NCBI GenBank assembly: GCA_965644295.1
Contig: CBFFRP010000148.1
Coordinates: 81,342 to 145,341, forward strand
Length of the DNA stretch: 64,000 nt
Direction of reading: 5' to 3'
Origin: Paraphysomonas bandaiensis
Taxonomy: Eukaryota > Chrysophyceae
Below, one piece after another: positions 1 to 11,927 of the stretch. The notes under the pieces were generated by a model. That model searched no databases, had not been told where the DNA came from, and saw nothing but the letters and a program-made list of their open reading frames with translations. Each line of letters opens with the position of its first letter. The stretch's first letter is position 1. Made by a program: the position numbers and the translations under genes.

Positions 1-1010
1 TGCGGATCAAACTCCGAGGGAGGCAGGCGTATCCGCAGACTATTATATGTAAACAATGAAGATTAGAAAAATAAAAATGCACCCTTAATACACACCCGTC
101 TTTGTGTTTCACGAATTGTTCGTGAGATATCTTAGACATCTGAATCTTTTCGGCCTTTTCCTCTCTCAACTTTTCGGCCTTCTTGTCTTCATCATCTTCG
201 ACCCATTGCTTAAGGCGCTTCACGCTCAGACTAGTGAGGCAACTCCTCTCGGCAGCACTAGCCACAGCATCCGGATCCGTCATCACCTGATTCTTTCCAG
301 CGGCTGTCTTTAAAGCCCGCTGCTGTGCACGGGAAACAGACTCTAATACACGCAGTCGAAGTTCTTCTTTTGCTTCTCGCCATACGCGCCCGCACTCTTT
401 CATGAATACCATGTTTTGAAGACGCTGATCGTTGGTGATTGGCTTGGCCTTTTCACCAGGTTTGGGAACTCCAGGGAAGTTGTACTTCAGGGAGAGAAGC
501 GTGTAGTTCTCTGCCCCTGGAGGTTTGTCCAACATTTCCTTGAAACCGCCGGAATATTCTGCCACCTCCGCCTCTGTGAGTTCTATATTACTGAAACTGT
601 GGTTTTCCATAGCCCATCTCTGCCACGCTGCTTTCATAGTCTTCTTTTTACCCATCTTCTTACGTTCCTCTTGCGGTACCTTTATAATAACATCATTCAC
701 CATAATACTAATAATATATATGACTAACCTGTCTTGAAGGCTCTGTCTCTCCAACCATTCGATCAACTGCAGCAGCACATATAGCTGCCTCTTTAAGTGA
801 TTCCTCATCTTCTGCTCTACATGAATCAATCTTACTAAATAACTGTATTGAAAGATCATTACAAAGAATACAAAGAGATGAATTATATACCTCTAGACCC
901 TTTTCTAATAGTTCTTTCCTTAAATGCCATTGTTTTATTCTCTCAGCTCCTCTTTCCTTTAATGACGACTCATTCTGAGACATGGAAGGCATAGGGATAG
1001 TATGATTCAC
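1..1010 (-). CDS. coiled-coil protein, partial (C-terminus off the left edge)
   Basis: I do not recognise the family. The minus-strand gene starts at 1010 (other in-frame ATGs follow closely, so the start is uncertain). Proposed exons are 729-1010, 96-679 and 1-39 (continuing out of the window), joined by GT..AG introns 680-728 and 40-95; the phases agree (94 whole codons, then 194 codons plus 2 nt). The visible protein is about 300 residues, rich in K, E, R and A and strongly helical, with likely coiled coil near residues 20-60 and again from about 180 to the edge (KRLKQWVEDDEDKKAEKLRE). The last visible stretch reads KHKDGLRIRLPPSEFDP. There is no signal peptide or membrane segment. The gene is head-to-head with the VPS35L-like gene. 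A cytoskeletal or ciliary coiled-coil role is possible but is only a guess. Confidence 0.6.
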
Positions 1011-1764
1011 TTCAGGATTATAGAGATAAGTGATTTCTTTGAGAGATCGATGTTTATATCATGAGAGTAGAGGTCAGAGTGTATTGTATGGAGAGTTATG
1101 TATGATATGGCATGTAATGTATGGAATATTCAGTACCATATCAACAACTAGAAGTACATAGAGATACATATACAGCAGTGTACTGTACATACATATAGTG
1201 GATGTACTGTATACAGTGTACTTCATACACTTTTCAAAAATATGAAAGTCAGCAGTTATGAAGTGAATTATATACGGGAAGTGGAGGCTATGTACGGGTA
1301 GGGAGAAGTTTGCACGGGGAGTTATCGTCCTTTCATACATACATACATACATACATACATACATACATACATACATACATACATACATACATACATACAT
1401 ACATACATACATACATACATACATACATACATACATACATACATACATACATACATACATACATACATACATACATACATACATACATACATACATACAT
1501 ACATACATACATACATACATACATACATACATACATACATACATACATACATACATACATACATACATACATACATACATACATACATACATACATACAT
1601 ACAGCAGTATCTGCAGGCATCCATACACCAGCATGTATATGTATCTCATATCTCATCATTTATCTCTCACTCCCCACAACATAACCCCGTAACACCATAA
1701 CCCAATCTCTCTCTACCAGCTCCATTATTCTATCACTATCTGTCTCATAACATATACCTAAACG
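1011..1764. promoter_or_regulatory. divergent intergenic region with CATA microsatellite
   Basis: This 754-bp region lies between two genes transcribed away from each other, so it must hold both promoters. It has a 269-bp perfect CATA tract, a TACAGCAGTA decamer at 1600-1609 and a one-mismatch copy at 1171-1180. No canonical TATA box position can be assigned. Confidence 0.5.
1334..1602. repeat. (CATA)n tetranucleotide microsatellite
   Basis: About 67 perfect CATA units without interruption. All open frames across it (YVCM or HTYI repeats) are artefacts of the repeat. Confidence 0.97.
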
Positions 1765-4700
1765 ATGCAGATGCCTGATTGGTACGTATATATCCACACA
1801 CTATCATACATACATACATACCCATGTATACATACATACACACATATATATATATAATAGTATCATATAATACACATACATACATATATATACGTATATA
1901 CTAATCTATATTTTAGGATACCAGTATCTCGTAATTATGAGAACGAGAGCATCAGTGTGGCTCGGCAGGGTGTGGAGATCCATCCATTATTACCTCGCAG
2001 AGCTCCAAAACCAAAAGAAATAAAATCTATTAAGAAAAACACATCTTCTCATATGAAATCATCATCATCTAGTTCGAATCCATTGGATGGAAGTGATCCT
2101 TTAGGTGGAGGTTCATCGGATCCTCTTGCAGACCCACTCTCTGATCCACTATCTGGGATGTCTGTATCAGATGATCCTCTCTCTTCTATGCTAGGGTCAG
2201 ACGCAGGGTCCAAGCTTGAGCAAAGGAAACAGACTGCTTCAGAGGCTTCTCGCCAAGTAACCAAGGACTTACACACAACTCGCCTCAATACCCCATGGAG
2301 TATAATGAAGCAGCAGATATCTCGTGACTACACGGTTGTGGGAAACATAACCGTGGGTGCTTCCTCCATACGTGAGTTTGCGGGGTCAGGCGTAGAGGAT
2401 GGATCCTCCCATAGGAAAGTGGACAGGTATACGAAGCGGCTAGCCGGTCTTGAGCGTAAAGAAATATCCGACGATAAAATCGAACTGACACAGAAAGAGT
2501 ACGCGGCTCACATTCACAAATTAGAGGGGGACCTACACACCGCTTGGGCAAATGATGAGCGTGTACAGTCGCTGAAGATTGCCATTCAGATCGCCAAGCT
2601 GCTTGCTGACACTAATGTCCCTCTGTTCTACCCGTCTATATTCGTTATGGTAACAGATGTACTGGAGTGCTTCGGTGACATGGTGTTCCTTCGGTTAAAA
2701 AACAAAGCAGAGGAAGGACTTGTCGATCCCAATAAACCGACTCGAAAGAAGCCTAGACTTCCCGAGAACTTTACTGCTGCTGATGTCCCTACGGTTGCGA
2801 AAGAAACCTGCCGAAACTGGTTCTATAAGACAGCATGCATCCGAGAGCTGTTGCCCCGTATATATGTCGAAACTGCTCTGCTCAAATGTTTCCGGTTTCT
2901 TGCCGATGGAGAGAATGCTCAAATCCTGGCCCGACTTGGTTCCATTGTGAGGGGAGTGGGTGACCCACTTGTCAGTCTCTACGCCAGGGCATATGTCGTG
3001 GTAGTGGGTAACGAGATTGCACCTCACGCTTCACAGCACACTATGGGTATGGTACATGATGTTCTCTCCAGTTTTGATATGGTTGACTCAACACATCACC
3101 AACAAGAGATGAAACGCTGCAAAATATCCCGCTCTGAGTATCTACACGTGATGTCGCCGGGGCTGCAGTGGCTTCTGAAGTCTGTTGGAAAGAGTAGTAA
3201 TAAAGAAACTTTCCAAGGGCTACTACAGTTGTACCGTGAGAAATGTAACGATTCGATGGTGCTCAAGCACATAATAGATGCCTTCGATGCATCTCACTAT
3301 GCTCATGCTTCCATCGGTATGGCGACTCTCATTAGGTCTGCAGGGGTATCCTGCGTTCCAGCTGTGGATCTATACGCTGCGTTAGGTCGCCAGCTGGTAC
3401 TACACCCACCACCAGAAGAACAGAGACTACCGCTGCTTAATGATGTATGGAAAGCGGTCTCGAAGAGTGACGACATAGGAGGGTATATCCGCTGTTGTTC
3501 TGCTTGGTTGGAGGTCATTCATCGACACTACTCAGAAAGGGAGTGTCAGATCTTACTTACGGATTTAACATTGAAACTTGATGCACTTAACTCCGAGCTC
3601 AAGGAAGATGACATGCGACAATTGGAAGTTCTTCTTCGGGGCCTCATCCAGCAGGCCTCTATGTCGGGCAGTTCACTTCTTACATCCGATCACCTCCTAA
3701 AGATACTCGATTTTTTCAAGGGAAGTAAGAAGGTAGAGCTATGTAAGGACGTGCTGGACTCGTTTAAGTCCCACAAAACTACCAATGACGCAGTCCTCAT
3801 TCACACTATGTTTGATATTGGGCGAACTCTGCACGACTCAGTGGATTCCCTATCTGATGATGGCGAGAAACGACACATCGCAACGCTAATATGCGCCTTC
3901 ATAGACAAGATAGATTTTGGTAAAGATCTGGAGCAGCAGCTGAGTGTGTATGTTGAGTGCCGGTCTATTTTCTGCAATTTAGACCTTGTACAAGACAAAC
4001 TAATTATGTGCGTGTGTGCACTAACAGTAAAGGCTTATCGGTACATGCGTGGGCGTCACTCAAAAAAAACTGCCGCGTTCTCCAAGGCGTGTCTCGCATT
4101 TTGTCACATTACTACACCGTCCATATCTGATGTCCCCAGAAAATTGCAGCTCCTGCTATATTGCGCTCAAGTTTCGCTTCTGAACCAAAACCTACCACAA
4201 ACTGATACATTTCTAAAGGCTGCTATATCCCTTATCCCAGAGATGCCAACGCATGAGGAGATCGACAGCAAGCGCGTGCACACGGAAGAACGACTTTCTG
4301 TGTTCCTACGATCCCTGCTATCTCTCTTGGTGGTAGCTCCAGGGCATCCTGAGCATGGCCCTTTCTACATAGTGCAAGGGCTATTGAATGCCCTCCCTCG
4401 ATACTCTTGGCAGCCCACCACACAGCACCAGACTAAAGTATACATCGACATGTTGGCATTGTTATGCACTTTTGCGCAGCGCAGCTTTCCGTACAAAATT
4501 CCATATGTTGAGAGCAATGACAAATTATATGGAGGCACTGCGGATTATATGGCAGAGCTGGGTGAAACGATTACCCTAGTAATGCAGGAGATTGTGAAGC
4601 AGCTCTCGCAGTTAGGAGAGCGACCGGAGGCTGTGGCGAAAGCGAATCAAGCGAAACTTGTTTTGGACCTAGCGAGTACTATATGCTGTCGAATGGAGAT

Positions 4701-4884
4701 GACACCCGAAGTTGCCTCGTTTGTTGTGAAACTACTGGAACTTGCAAAACGCAACAAAGGAGCGTTTACGCGTAGCGACCTGAAGTACATGACCGCCGCC
4801 CTTGATGATATGAGGCGCAGGGTAGACAGCTCTGCTGGTGCCTCTGTGCTTAACCCTGCGATACGAGCCCTTCTACAGGAGTAA
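1765..4884 (+). CDS. VPS35L: VPS35L-like retriever complex subunit
   Basis: VPS35L (C16orf62) is the VPS35-like scaffold of the retriever complex, which with the CCC complex recycles cargo from endosomes to the cell surface. The protein is about 994 residues (human about 960). Exon 1 is only 17 nt (1765-1781, MQMPDW); the intron is 1782-1916; exon 2 runs 1917-4884. The junction gives MQMPDWIPVSRNYE, matching the short RNY-containing N-terminus of the family. Residues about 45-85 form the serine-rich DPL-repeat region (DPLADPLSDPLSG) typical of VPS35L. Strong family blocks follow: AKETCRNWFYKTACIRELLP, GVGDPLVSLYARAY, VECRSIFCNL, SKKTAAFSKAC, AAISLIPEMP and SNDKLYGG. The helical-repeat body is unbroken. 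The gene converges on the hexosaminidase gene. The in-frame GTG at 1957 is not the start; the spliced 5' exon is. Confidence 0.95.
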
Positions 4885-5548
4885 ATGGGTTGCCAATAGT
4901 GCACTGTCGTGGTTAGCTCTTGGTCCAATCCCAAGAAAGGAGTCTATATTCTGACAATGTTACGTATTGTTAGTCAGCTTGTGTTAGTAGGGCTCTTTCT
5001 TTGTGCTGTAGTAATAAAAAGTAAACCGATTAATGTGTTTTACTGGGTGTAGTTTCGTGAGATGACTTTGCTTACCTTGTATCTCACTAGAAGGAAGGCG
5101 AGGTCACCTTGCGTACGTGTAAATGAAATCCATGAAGCAAAAGTGCCTACTTCTTAATTCTGCCCTACACTATATAAAAGCTTTCGTACATCTATAAGCA
5201 TTATTGTATGAGAAACACTTTCTAAGAGACAAGGCACAATTCCATGTACTATAAATCGAAATTACATGCAGTAAATTTTATTCTGGCATGACAATCAGAA
5301 CATTTACCGTGAAGATATTTTCGTATTTTGCAGAATTAGTTATTTTCTTTTTCGACTGCACACTTACACAATTCATAATTCAAATGCCTAGCTACTTAAT
5401 TCGCGATTTTGGCGTAAAACGACACATTAGTACTGCATATATCATATATCACCACAACAATTCATACGTTAGGCCCAAGTAAACACTTTTGTTGCGCACA
5501 TATTTCCAAATATCATTACCATTATCAGTAGAATTGATATCCAATAGT
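4885..5548. other. tail-to-tail intergenic region
   Basis: This 664-bp AT-rich stretch lies between convergent genes. An AATAAA-type sequence near 5010 (GTAATAAAAAG) may serve VPS35L polyadenylation. I see no credible gene and no CATA tract. Confidence 0.5.
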
Positions 5549-7249
5549 TTAGTTGATGCGCAGTCGCCTTTGCGCATAACAAGAGCCTGGGTTGGGAGGG
5601 CTACTGCGCGCCTTATTATTGAGAACAGGGGCGGCAGCTATCCCACGTTCTGCAAGCAAGCACCTAAAAGTTTGAAGTCTGTCCTCTGCACTCTCAATGT
5701 CAGTTTGGTCTTTAGGTGACCAGAGTCTCTCTGCTACCGCAGCAGCTCGTGGCCAAATCGTCGCGTCGAGGTCGGATGGGTCCACAGTTTCTCCCCACAT
5801 GCAAGCTTCGCCACCCAGAATAAGGGTGGGATCAGAGGTTGGTGATAAGTCATCTGTAGGCTCATTGGTATACATGTCTTCCCAGGTAGTGTCCAAATGG
5901 CTAGAAAAGAGGGGTTATAAGTATGTTAGCGAACAGGTTAACGACAACTTACTCCAAGTACCAGAGAGCTTGATTTGACAAAAGGGCTTTGTAACCAGCA
6001 GTCAAAACATCATCTAGTGTACTCTTGTCTTTCCATACGTGTACCAGCGTATCATTATCAAGTGCGCTGCCAAAATGTTCGAAGACTTCCACCCACTGCA
6101 CGGGGATACGTCCCTGCTCCCGTGCAATTGAGGCTGCCCGGTCGAGGAAATACTTGTAAATGTCTTCATTACTTTCCAGGCCCTGCTTTTTGGCCCATTC
6201 CTGAATATGCTCCGAAACAGTCCAGCACGTGTAATCAACCTCATCGCCCCCAAGGTGAATCAATGAGTACGGGAACGTTCCCTCACCCGCCGCTCTTCCC
6301 GTACACTCCCCTAAAAGCCCATCAATAACATCGAATGTTAGCTCATTAGAAGGATCTAAAGGTTGTAGGCAGATGTTTGATGGACATATCTCAGGGTATC
6401 CCGCGCACCAAGAAGCAGCGTGCCCTGGAACATCGAACTCAATCATCACTCTCACCCCACGTTCCCTCCCATACTCGACAAGAGATGCGATATCATCATG
6501 TCTGTATCTCTCAACGGGTGTATAAGCACCTTTCCAGAGATCAGGGTAACTCAGTGATTGAAATGGAAAGCTCTGTGTATCCACAGCATGCCAATGAAGG
6601 ACTATATACACAAGTTATCCATATAATACACACATATCTACATCATACCATTGAATTTCGCATAAGAAAGAGCATCAATTGTTCTCTCAATCTCTGCTAT
6701 TGGCTGATAATGACGAGATGTATCAAGTAATAAGCCACGATGAGGATATCTCGGTGTATCTTGTATTGTAATTGGCACAGAGTCTATATAATACACACCC
6801 GTGTCATAGTTATACAGTATTAACTGACTGAGTGTCTCTAGACCCCTTAATGCCCCATATACAGTCTCAGCTACTAAATGAATTGTATCATTAGTTGAAA
6901 TGATTAATGAATATGATTCATTTGTATTTAATTGTGGATAGATTTCAGATTCATTATATACAGTGACCATCACCTTATTAATAAGAGGTGTCACAGTATG
7001 CTCTATATCAGAGTATGTATGTATGAATATAAGGGATGTATAGCGATCATATGCTTTTGATAGGGTCTTAATATCATCATCATCAGCAGATTGTGTAATG
7101 AAGTGAAGTTGTGAAGAGATATATATAGTAGATTGACCATATGTAATATGTGTAGGAGCAGGCCATATAGATGGGGAGATGTACTGCTGTATATCTGTAC
7201 AGGTACATACAGATAGTACGGCAGTTAATATGTAGAGGAAGTGAATCAT
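5549..7249 (-). CDS. beta-N-acetylhexosaminidase, GH20
   Basis: The enzyme removes terminal N-acetylglucosamine or N-acetylgalactosamine from glycans or chitin fragments, in lysosome-like compartments or outside the cell. Exons on the minus strand are 6649-7249, 5953-6601 and 5549-5900 (phases 1 and 2 agree), giving 533 residues, a typical eukaryotic length. The N-terminus is a signal peptide (MIHFLYILTAVLSVCTC). Residues about 25-165 form the GH20b domain; the TIM barrel follows with RGLLLDTSRHY, KFNVLHWHAVDTQSFPFQS, FDVPGHAASW, the catalytic pair in HLGGDEVDYTCW (D320-E321 by count), WYLDHLDTTWEDMY and GGEACMWGETVD. All active-site landmarks of substrate-assisted GH20 enzymes are present, so it should be active. 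The gene is head-to-head with the TDRD3-like gene. Confidence 0.95.
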
Positions 7250-7688
7250 AGGAAGAATTGTGTATGAAGTGTATCTAATTGAATGACAGGAGAGGGTGAT
7301 GTAGTGGTAGTAATGTTACACTAGATAGATATGCGGAATTATGATGGTGATCTATAGACTGTACCGCTGTATGTATCTAGATATACACTACAGCAACGAC
7401 GTAGATAGAGAACAGGAACCGGGAGTACATACAGCAGTCAGAAGATATCTAGCAGATGACAAGGTACAGTATGTAGTGTACTGTACTACACTGCTGTATG
7501 CTGTACGTATGTTGTATGTATGTATGTATGTATGTATGTATGTATGTATGTATGTATGTATGTATGCATGTATGTACGATAATACACACCTGTATACAGC
7601 AGTACATAATAACTTAACATCATTGACATCAACATATACATACATACATATATTAATCAACACGCACAGCACTATCCACTCCCCAAAC
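7250..7688. promoter_or_regulatory. divergent intergenic region with TATG repeat
   Basis: This 439-bp region between head-to-head genes includes a TGTA/TATG tract at about 7513-7576 and a TACAGCAGTA decamer at 7595-7604, with related sequences at 7430-7439 and 7489-7498. A long in-frame 5' extension of the downstream gene through this repeat is most likely untranslated. Confidence 0.5.
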
Positions 7689-8978
7689 ATGAAATCTCCC
7701 AACCAAACAACAGTTTTAGATAAACTTCGTTCATTTGGTTTCCGTGTCCGTCCAGAGGGAGTGGAGGGTGAGTATGAGGAGGCTTACAACAAGCTGTTAG
7801 CTATGGACTTTAGAAAGAGCAAAATACTGGATCCATTCTTTGATTCAGATCTAAATACAGCTGATAATAGGGTGATATACGGTCCTGTAGTACTTCAGAT
7901 TGTATCTGTAGCGAATATATCTCAACCTTCTAGAAGACAACATGAGGAGAGTGGTAACAGAGTATTAGTTGTGAAGATGACAGATGGTCATATGTCTGTA
8001 TATGGAGTGGAGAAAGAACATTGTTCACAGTTATCACTGAAACTAGCACCAGGAAGTAAAATATTGCTACAGGGAGAGATTAGAGTATGTCTAGGAAAGC
8101 TCCTTCTTGTCAACTCTAATGTGAAAGTGGTGGGCGGGTGTGTGCAGCATCTGCTCGAGGCATGGCAAACAAATAGGCACACCCAGCAGCATCGTGCCAA
8201 TAAAAAGAAACAGGATGGACCAACTGCTCCTCCTTCATTTGAGCTCAATATCCAAAGAGGTACTGGCCAACAGGGTAAGACTGTTAAAAAGTCAGGAGCT
8301 TATGACCCCCAGGAACCTTCACAGATGGGACCTGGAGGAGATAGTAACCGGGGGATGTCCAAAAAGAAATCTGAAAAGGATAGTAAAGGAGCTGATAAGA
8401 AAAAATCAGAGGGCGATGGTCGGGATCCTATACAAAATGATAGCAAGGGTCCTTCGAAGAAGAAACCAGAGTTACACGACGGCTCTGGAAATCCTCAGAA
8501 TAACAAAGGTGGAAGTCATGGGACTCATAAAAAGGCCGGAAGAGGGCATGATTCTCGAGGAACTCAGCGTAAGTCAGGGGAGGACAAAGGAATGGATATT
8601 TCGCGTAAGACAACAAGTGGTGCACATGACAGTAAGGGATCTTCTCAGGAAGTGTCAGGAAGAGCAGTTGATAATCGGAAGCATTCTCAGAAGAAATCAG
8701 GGGGATACGATGAGCGGGGCGGTACCCAAAACCATTCAGAGGCAGGTAAAAGCCGGGGACAGCCCAACAAAAAATCAGGGGGTAGAGGGACACAAGGACG
8801 TGGCCATACTAGTAGTTCTGGAAGAGGCAGAGGCAGGGGTGGTCATGAGCGTCCATTTCCACCCCCTCCCAACAAAACAAAGGTTCGCGGCGACAAGACG
8901 ACAACAAGTAGTGGCCGTGCTCCGCCGACAACCTTCATGTCTTCACTTATACCACCCCTCCCTCCTAGTAGTAAGTAG
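7689..8978 (+). CDS. TDRD3/RMI1-type OB-fold protein with basic repeats and RG-rich tail
   Basis: Residues about 1-165 match the N-terminal DUF1767/OB-fold region shared by TDRD3 and RMI1: a helical start (VLDKLRSFGFRV), then VIYGPVVLQIVSVANISQPS, KMTDGHMSVYGVE, LKLAPGSKILLQGEIRV and the ending GGCVQHLLEAW. In the known family this module contacts topoisomerase III (TOP3B for TDRD3) and so acts on DNA or RNA topology; that role is inferred here. The start at 7689 leaves the domain intact and follows a pyrimidine/A-rich leader. Residues about 200-380 are low-complexity degenerate repeats of about 20 residues (KKSG, KKSE, QRKSG), and the end is RG-rich (GRGRGRGGHERP), suggesting RNA binding. 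No Tudor or UBA domain is visible. The protein is 429 residues from a single exon. Confidence 0.75.
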   Translation: MKSPNQTTVLDKLRSFGFRVRPEGVEGEYEEAYNKLLAMDFRKSKILDPFFDSDLNTADNRVIYGPVVLQIVSVANISQPSRRQHEESGNRVLVVKMTDGHMSVYGVEKEHCSQLSLKLAPGSKILLQGEIRVCLGKLLLVNSNVKVVGGCVQHLLEAWQTNRHTQQHRANKKKQDGPTAPPSFELNIQRGTGQQGKTVKKSGAYDPQEPSQMGPGGDSNRGMSKKKSEKDSKGADKKKSEGDGRDPIQNDSKGPSKKKPELHDGSGNPQNNKGGSHGTHKKAGRGHDSRGTQRKSGEDKGMDISRKTTSGAHDSKGSSQEVSGRAVDNRKHSQKKSGGYDERGGTQNHSEAGKSRGQPNKKSGGRGTQGRGHTSSSGRGRGRGGHERPFPPPPNKTKVRGDKTTTSSGRAPPTTFMSSLIPPLPPSSK

Positions 8979-9599
8979 ACAGTTTAATGCGCTTCTAATA
9001 TGATTAATGCGCTGGAAAGTATTCAAATAATAATATTTTCTCCGTAGAATATATTTAGATGCGGTTTTATCATATTTCCTACCTGTTTCCTAACCCTACC
9101 TAACCATAAAAATTGGTACACACCTATTACATTATTACCTATGTAAAAAGAATTGATACACTACGTATCAAAGAAAACGGTACATTACCAACCTATACAT
9201 TAATTAATCGTGCCGAATGTCTACTACTACAGATTTAATAACGAAATAGATCACAGCAGAATAGCTGTGCCCCACTTGATCGTCAACAGCACAATAACAA
9301 CCATACAATAAGCATCACACTTCATTAGATTAAGTGAAAGAGGATGATGAAGATGAAGAGGCAACTCGTTCACTTAAGGGAATGGAAAACGCATGAAAAT
9401 ATGACTTAGAAACTGAATAGAAAATAATTTAATTCGAAAAAAACTGAGTCCTATGCATCAGGTAGTGATGCAACCTGTTCTTGTTGTGGTTGCATTTTAT
9501 GATTGATAAGATACGAGTGTTGCCTGGTACCTGGTAACGGTATGTGATACTAATAAAACCGGTGTTATCTCCAAATATGGGGGTTAGTACTATACGAGA
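8979..9599. other. intergenic, no gene seen
   Basis: AT-rich sequence without a credible reading frame downstream of the TDRD3-like gene. I see nothing further in it. Confidence 0.5.
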
Positions 9600-9945
9600 A
9601 ATAAGCTGCTGTAGTTTAGAACTTTTGATTTATATATTCAAGTGACTAATACAGTAGATAAATTCTACTTTTTGTAACGCTATCGGCGAACCCGCACTTA
9701 ACTGGGGTAAGTCATCAGACATACTCACACCAGGGCTGCGTATCTGCATAATATCAATAAACTGCTAATTAATTGATGCAGATCGTAGTCAATTATGATT
9801 GCAAACTATTACTTGCTGTCCCATTCAGTTGCAATTAATTGAAAATTATTAAATTGATACATAGTCTTGATACACACTGTGTATTCGATAGAAATCGCTG
9901 CTTTTTATAAAAGTTCCTATATATGACACTAGAATTCAGAGGTCG
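9600..9945. repeat. dispersed AT-rich repeat (partial MDAEL-element end)
   Basis: This segment is collinear with 27535-27850 and with the reverse complement of 53300-53620 and its tandem copies. Shared landmarks are a CCAGGGCTGCGTA-type core, an ATTAATTGCAATTAATTG-like palindrome-rich part, ACACTGTGT and the ending GACACTAGAATTCAGAGGTC. The protein-coding part of the element is absent, so this looks like a truncated or solo copy. Confidence 0.8.
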
Positions 9946-10400
9946 TATGGGACTTAATCAAGTATTAGTTAGGTACCCGCCCGGCCCCCACCCGGCAGTA
10001 CGCGCTCAGAATGGAAGCATATTGGAGTACTCGACCTTGGCAGACCTAGTTCTGTTGCGCAGTCTTGTTCTCCTCAATCAGATGTCGCCTCTCTTGTACC
10101 ATCACACTTCCTCTTGACCCTGTTGCTGGACACAATGGAGCACCCTCATATCCCACTGATGTCCAGCTATACACTCTCTTCCATATGCTCAAGGCAGCAA
10201 ACGAGCAAATTCCGACGCTTCTTCACAGTAGGCCATAACCTTTTGCAAGACCTTCATCCGCATACCTCCGAGCCAGTTGGCACAATGTCTAAGGGAAGGC
10301 CACCAGACTAAACCGGTATACACCAACTAACTTTGTCCGTCATTACTATTCTATCTATACTATCATTAACAACTTCTTCAAAACTGCAGGTACTGTCAAT
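9946..10400. other. intergenic, no gene seen
   Basis: Two short open frames of about 65 codons (9923-10117 and 10114-10311) show no recognisable family, signal peptide or splice partner. I treat this as non-coding or decayed. Confidence 0.4.
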
Positions 10401-11927
10401 TTAGCACTTGCCTTCATTGCATAGACGACTAATCAACTCTAAAATATCTGTAGGAATAGGGGCACATAAACGCACTGCACAGCCATTGACATCCACAAAC
10501 TCTAAGCGATAAGAGTGGAGCATTAATCTATTCATTGCGGTGGAATCATTACATCTAAACTTCCCACTCCTCCCATATTTCACATCGCCAACAAGTGGAT
10601 AGCCTGCATGCGCAATATGAGCTCTAATCTGATGTGTACGACCAGTCAGCGGCTTGAAAAGAACCAGACTGTAATTGCTTCTCCTGTCTGTTTGCGGATT
10701 TTCATCTCCACAAAAAACATAAATGCAAATATACTTCGTTACACTGGGCTTCCCTGTGTGGTGGGGAAATGACTTCAGAGTATCGCCCCCACATGCTTAA
10801 GCTTTACATCTATTGTACGAATGGCTCATCCTTCGACATTGCCATATACAACGCAAAAGTAATCCACGATTTTTGAATAGCGAAGTCAAATGTGTTTCAG
10901 AGGAGGGCGACAATGGGAGAACAGCGGCACCACTGGTGGGTTGGTCTAACCTGCTCACACTGCGAATTATGTACTGCCCAGAAAGTGAGTCTTCAGGGAA
11001 TAACTGTAGATTATGCTGAGCAAAAGAGACGAGCTTTTCAATTCGTAATCCCGACGGCTTATTGACCACTGAATAACTGCCTGGCTCAACCGCGAGAAAC
11101 TAAAGTTCCGTAATATCACTAAAAACGCGTCCGTTGACGTTATCCACTGCTAATATGTCATATTTTCTCTGGTCTATGAATACTACACCCTCGCTACAGC
11201 ACTGTGAGTCATCAAAAAGTTGAGAGTACGTGGGACATGTAGGTAGAGCATCAAATACACTAACGCAACGACCATGCAGTGCAGCACACGACCTAATAGA
11301 ATCATTGTTCCGGATGCGACTAAGTGACACTCTTCCACGTTTACAGAGTAAGGGTATATGAAGCATCAGACAGTCCAACAGATCAGTAGGTAGTGCCAAG
11401 CAGGAATTTGGAGTATTCGAGAGGGGTGAAGGGACAGCTGGTAGAACGACCTTTATGTTTCTAAGTGAATGTGCTGTGTACACGCCTTTCTCGGGGGCAG
11501 GGTGGACTACACTTATCGCACTGGGCCCGTGATGGAGGAGAGGACAAGTAGTTCCCGCGAAGCAGGTGCCCACCACTGCGGAGCCCCATACTTGTATCGC
11601 CGATTATACGGGAGGTGAATTGTTGGCATTTCCCTTAAAATAGCCCCGCAATGCTTTCACCACACGATTACGAGATGTAATTTGTGATAAGGGTATTGTA
11701 TCGATAGAATAATTACAGACTTTCATTCTAAAGTTGTTTAGTTCCCATACAATAGACGATACTACATCGGATACCAACTTACAGGACCACTGTGACAACA
11801 ATTTATTATCACTACTTATGCAATTTTCCTTCTTGTGCATTCGTATATGTCTAAATAGCTCCTTACAACTGCAAAAACAAGCTGAACAATAGTTGAAAAT
11901 ATACTTGTTTATTGTCGTATCCGACAC
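10401..11927 (-). pseudogene. RluA-family RNA pseudouridine synthase, broken
   Basis: The family converts uridine to pseudouridine in RNA. On the minus strand the region reads VVNKPSGL, the active-site-type block SRLDQPTSG (catalytic Asp present), a displaced-frame YFCVVYGNVEG, then GKPSVTKY and the hallmark [29 protein letters not shown] and [10 protein letters not shown], ending at 10401. The frame is broken: a shift follows FKNR near 10860, a TGA follows NVEG, and another shift lies before [14 protein letters not shown]. Upstream, the same frame continues through an in-frame TAG (11100-11102) and an in-frame TAA (11604-11606) up to 11927. No intron removes these cleanly, and other genes in the window use TAA or TAG as stops, so code reassignment is unlikely. 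A damaged gene is the simplest reading. The stretch 11103-11927 has no recognised domain and its membership is uncertain. Confidence 0.75.

Noticed and set aside
1074-1684. Long YVCM/HTYI open frames on both strands
   Set aside because: They are translations of the CATA tetranucleotide repeat, which is open in all frames; no domain or splice context.
8140-9003. 287-codon frame overlapping the TDRD3-like gene
   Set aside because: Shadow of the low-complexity coding sequence in another frame; no recognisable domain, while the main frame has the OB-fold.
10401-11927. Stop-codon reassignment to explain in-frame TAG and TAA
   Set aside because: All other genes here are free of in-frame stops and end with standard ones, and the locus also has frame shifts.
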